Below are positions 61,726-64,000 of a DNA stretch of 64,000 nt, one piece after another (the first letter of the stretch is position 1; each line of letters begins with the position of its first letter). This DNA is from Blautia sp900556555 (GTDB lineage: Bacteria; Bacillota; Clostridia; Lachnospirales; Lachnospiraceae): assembly GCA_964250615.1 (NCBI GenBank), contig CAXUGM010000017.1; one strand, written 5' to 3'. The notes beneath the pieces are model-generated. The model searched no databases and was not told where the DNA came from. It worked only from the letters and a program-made list of their open reading frames with translations. A program made the translations under genes and the position numbers.

Positions 61726-61977
61726 TTATTCTTCTTTTCCTTCTATAAGATAATCATAAGAAACCTGGAAAACTTCTCTGAATGCTTTTAACTCTACGTC
61801 AGTGACGTATCGTTTATTTGTCTCGATTCTGGTAATTACATTTTTATCCATATCATAGCCTCTCAGTTGAAGTTCATAGGCAAGAAGACGTTGTGACATT
61901 TTGTGCTGATGGCGAAGCTCAATGAGCCTTTTGCTGATAAGATTTTTCTCTCCAGTGGATGTCTTTGGTTTTGGCAT
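61726..61977 (-). CDS. Small XRE-type HTH regulator
   Basis: 83 aa. ATG 61977 with AGGAGGG 9-10 bases upstream. The whole protein is one helix-turn-helix domain (Ile-Glu-Leu-Arg-His-Gln-His-Lys-Met-Ser-Gln, Val-Ile-Thr-Arg-Ile-Glu-Thr) with a basic N-terminal tail. Convergent with the membrane HTH gene. No partner toxin is seen beside it. Confidence 0.8.
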   Translation of the reverse strand: MPKPKTSTGEKNLISKRLIELRHQHKMSQRLLAYELQLRGYDMDKNVITRIETNKRYVTDVELKAFREVFQVSYDYLIEGKEE

Positions 61978-62134
61978 AGTGTTCTCCCTCCTGTAAATCA
62001 TGTAAGCAGTTTCGTCTCATTTTTTGCATTATTTTTTGATTTTACATGGGAATGGGGGAAGAATCGGTTATGAAAATGAGACAGATTCATGATAATTTTT
62101 TATTTCTAAAGAAATGATACACGAGGTAAAAACA

Positions 62135-62497
62135 TTGAAAACAAGAGAAGAAGCCTTACGCTATGGTTTGTCCTTTCCTGATACTTATATAGATGCACCA
62201 TTTCATGATGAGAATTGGCAGCTTGTAAGGATTCGGAAGAATAAAAAAGTATTCCTTTGGACATATGAAAAAGATGGTCATATTTGCATCAATATTAAAG
62301 TAAATCCAGAATGGCGTGATTTCTGGCGAAGCACCTATGAGGCAGTTCTGCCAGGATATCATCAGAATAAGGAACATTGGAATACCGTTATTCTGGATGG
62401 CACGATACCGGAAAATGAAATCAGAAGAATGATCGCAGAAAGTTATGATTTGGTAATTAAGAAGACCTCAAGAAAAAAGCAAGAAAACGATACATAG
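62135..62497 (+). CDS. MmcQ/YjbR-family protein
   Basis: 120 aa from TTG 62135, with ACGAGG 8 bases upstream; family proteins start close to Lys-Thr-Arg-Glu-Glu. The in-frame ATG at 62114 has no ribosome site. Motifs: Phe-Pro-Asp-Thr-Tyr-Ile-Asp-Ala-Pro-Phe-His, Asn-Lys-Glu-His-Trp-Asn, and Met-Ile-Ala-Glu-Ser-Tyr-Asp-Leu. CyaY-like fold with a proposed DNA-binding role; function unclear. Confidence 0.82.
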   Translation: MKTREEALRYGLSFPDTYIDAPFHDENWQLVRIRKNKKVFLWTYEKDGHICINIKVNPEWRDFWRSTYEAVLPGYHQNKEHWNTVILDGTIPENEIRRMIAESYDLVIKKTSRKKQENDT

Positions 62498-62508
62498 GAG
62501 AATGAAGC

Positions 62509-63435
62509 ATGATGATTTTTTTGATTCTGCTGCTTATAAGCGTAATTCATATTGTAGGATGTATCCGAATCAAAAAACCAGCAATCAAGACCTTTTTGGG
62601 TATTGCTGGTGGAATCTGGATGTTCTTTGCACTAATATGCGGATGGTTTGTTTATGAAACAGACTACAAAATAGTGAATGTGGATTCATCAGAATCTCCT
62701 GACGGCACACATAAATTGTATTTTCAGCAGGTGGGAGAACCAGACTGGCCATTTGGATATACACATGCACGTCTTGTCCTTAAAACAGGGAGAACGACTA
62801 TCGGCAAATACATTTTTCATATTGCAAACGATGGTGGAAATATGAGTTCAAAAGACTGGAAGGTTGCATGGGGATGGAATCGTGTTTCTGCAGTTGTTTC
62901 TGGAAAAGAGCAGGGTGACCGGCAATTTATTCTATACTTTAATGGAGAAAAAGAAGAACATCAGCTAAAAACACAGTATGGCATGACAGAAACGGAAAAA
63001 TACAACAAAAATCAGAGAGTGAACGATTCTGACAGCAATCAAAGTATAAACCAAGGAGAAGAAAATGAATTACAAGTGGATGAAGACGGATACCCCCTTT
63101 CTGAAAAATACCAAGCATATAAACAGGAATTATCTGCGATATCAAAATTTATTGATAAAGACTCTGATTTCGAGATAGAGTACAGATTATCAGCCAAGGC
63201 ATATCCTTATGCTGTAATTTCCAGAGAGACCGATTCTACAACCGGTGAAAGCAAGGAACTTCATCTTATTCTGAATGAACAATACGATGGCCATCCAGAA
63301 CATGAATATGTCCTTGAAGAGTATCACTACGCTGCTGACGGAACAGAATCAGCCTCTGTAAATATTGTGAATTTTTACCTGATTGATTGTAACACTTTGG
63401 AAGTAACAGATGAACACACAAATACATGGCATTGA
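62509..63435 (+). CDS. Unknown membrane-anchored protein (308 aa)
   Basis: AGGAGAATG precedes the ATG. Two N-terminal helices (about 2-18 and 27-48) are followed by an outside beta-rich domain (Asp-Ser-Ser-Glu-Ser-Pro-Asp-Gly-Thr-His-Lys-Leu-Tyr-Phe) to about 165. A low-complexity Asn/Ser/Gln/Glu linker (about 165-195) and a second polar domain with repeated Tyr and Glu complete it. No family was recognised with confidence. 11 bp after the YjbR gene, so probably the same transcript. Confidence 0.6.
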   Translation: MMIFLILLLISVIHIVGCIRIKKPAIKTFLGIAGGIWMFFALICGWFVYETDYKIVNVDSSESPDGTHKLYFQQVGEPDWPFGYTHARLVLKTGRTTIGKYIFHIANDGGNMSSKDWKVAWGWNRVSAVVSGKEQGDRQFILYFNGEKEEHQLKTQYGMTETEKYNKNQRVNDSDSNQSINQGEENELQVDEDGYPLSEKYQAYKQELSAISKFIDKDSDFEIEYRLSAKAYPYAVISRETDSTTGESKELHLILNEQYDGHPEHEYVLEEYHYAADGTESASVNIVNFYLIDCNTLEVTDEHTNTWH

Positions 63436-63452
63436 CATCCTTGAGAAATGCG

Positions 63453-63481
63453 TTGACGTTAAAAAAAATGGAAGATATAAT
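63453..63481 (+). promoter_or_regulatory. Promoter of the last response regulator
   Basis: TTGACG (63453-63458), 17-base spacer, perfect TATAAT (63476-63481), about 107 bp before the ATG. The leader shows no gene. Confidence 0.75.
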
Positions 63482-63587
63482 AAAATTTAATCATAGAAAT
63501 AGAAGTAACGCATACAAGAATGACCACGAACTAAAAAAGCTGAATACAGAGACTTCAAACGAATTTGCCCATATACAGGAGAAACAT

Positions 63588-64000
63588 ATGAAGAAAAACA
63601 TTTTAATCATTGACGATGATGTGCCCATTGGAAATATGCTGGAAGAAACTCTTTTAAAAGAAGGATATCAAATCATCCGTGCTTATTCCGGGACAGAGGC
63701 TCTCTTTGTCTTATCGAAAGAAAAACCAGATCTTATTTTACTGGATTTAATGCTCCCGGGGCTAAATGGAGAAGACGTACTTCCGCAAATAAAAGGGATT
63801 CCTGTTATCGTGGTAAGTGCGAAAGCTGATATTGATCATAAAGTCGATTTATTACTTGGTGGTGCAGTGGATTATATAACAAAACCATTCCATATGAAAG
63901 AGCTTCTGGCAAGAATTTCCGTTCATCTTCGAAATACAGAAACCAGGCCTGTGTCTTCTGAACTGTCTTGTGAAGATATTGTTCTGAATACCAGCACACA
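63588..64000 (+). CDS. OmpR-family response regulator, cut by the window end
   Basis: The frame is open to the window end: ATG 63588, AGGAG 6 bases upstream. Receiver domain with Ile-Ile-Asp-Asp-Asp-Val, phospho-Asp in Leu-Leu-Asp-Leu-Met-Leu-Pro-Gly (about 52), and Thr-Lys-Pro-Phe (about 101). A linker follows and the expected winged-helix domain would begin near the edge. A kinase gene probably follows beyond the window. Confidence 0.88.
   Translation, partial: MKKNILIIDDDVPIGNMLEETLLKEGYQIIRAYSGTEALFVLSKEKPDLILLDLMLPGLNGEDVLPQIKGIPVIVVSAKADIDHKVDLLLGGAVDYITKPFHMKELLARISVHLRNTETRPVSSELSCEDIVLNTST

Overview
The window looks like a chromosomal stretch from a low-to-mid GC Firmicute, most likely family Lachnospiraceae (Blautia/Dorea/Mediterraneibacter type). 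Reasons: strong AGGAGG-type ribosome sites, an Amt-PII fusion, LL-diaminopimelate aminotransferase, a Re-type citrate synthase homologue next to NADP-isocitrate dehydrogenase, NfnAB, Rex, and a PD-(D/E)XK/AAA gene of a kind common in gut clostridia. The genus cannot be fixed by reading alone. No rRNA, tRNA or CRISPR array was seen.

Layout. 1-11.9 kb: a tight plus-strand block for nitrogen use (ammonium channel fused to a PII domain, asnB, pyrG, purF, carA, carB, dapL). Four different glutamine amidotransferases sit side by side behind an ammonium channel whose own 5' end is replaced by unrelated sequence. 11.9-14.7 kb: a sulfur unit (O-acetylhomoserine sulfhydrylase with a one-base frameshift, cysK, an IscR-like Rrf2 regulator) behind a promoter carrying two perfect palindromes. 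14.7-16.4 kb: pgi with its own promoter, a 5'UTR hairpin and a terminator. 16.4-28.3 kb: an accessory region with a 52-bp repeat array, a broken response regulator, two sensor-kinase/ABC-transporter modules of the antimicrobial-peptide-resistance type, an AAA/PD-(D/E)XK gene, gene remnants and an intracellular-type subtilisin.

28.3-36.0 kb: a MutS2-like ATPase without Smr domain behind a non-coding leader, brnQ, a DUF2726 gene, and an apparently autoregulated operon for 2-oxoglutarate synthesis (Re-citrate synthase homologue, GntR regulator, isocitrate dehydrogenase). 36-56 kb: mostly housekeeping genes (ABC-F ATPase, rex, NAD(P)HX repair, alr, mazF, a CorC-type protein, yebC, tepA, uppP, ftsK/spoIIIE, a zinc-ribbon/TPR protein, nfnAB, an AlkD-like gene, rlmH, a second rsmH-like gene). 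It ends in an in-frame fusion of a DUF1624-type membrane acyltransferase to a TauE/SafE permease.

56-64 kb: a decayed metallophosphoesterase; mgtA with an uncatalogued 51-residue membrane protein just downstream on the minus strand; a remnant of an integrase plus IS91-type element; small unknown genes; an HTH/membrane/DUF2007 regulator; and a response regulator cut by the window end. The least explained signals are the 52-bp repeat array with covarying inverted half-sites (16510-16769), the tepA hairpin that buries its ribosome site, the MgtA-linked miniprotein, and the fused acyltransferase-permease that keeps an internal ribosome site and start.
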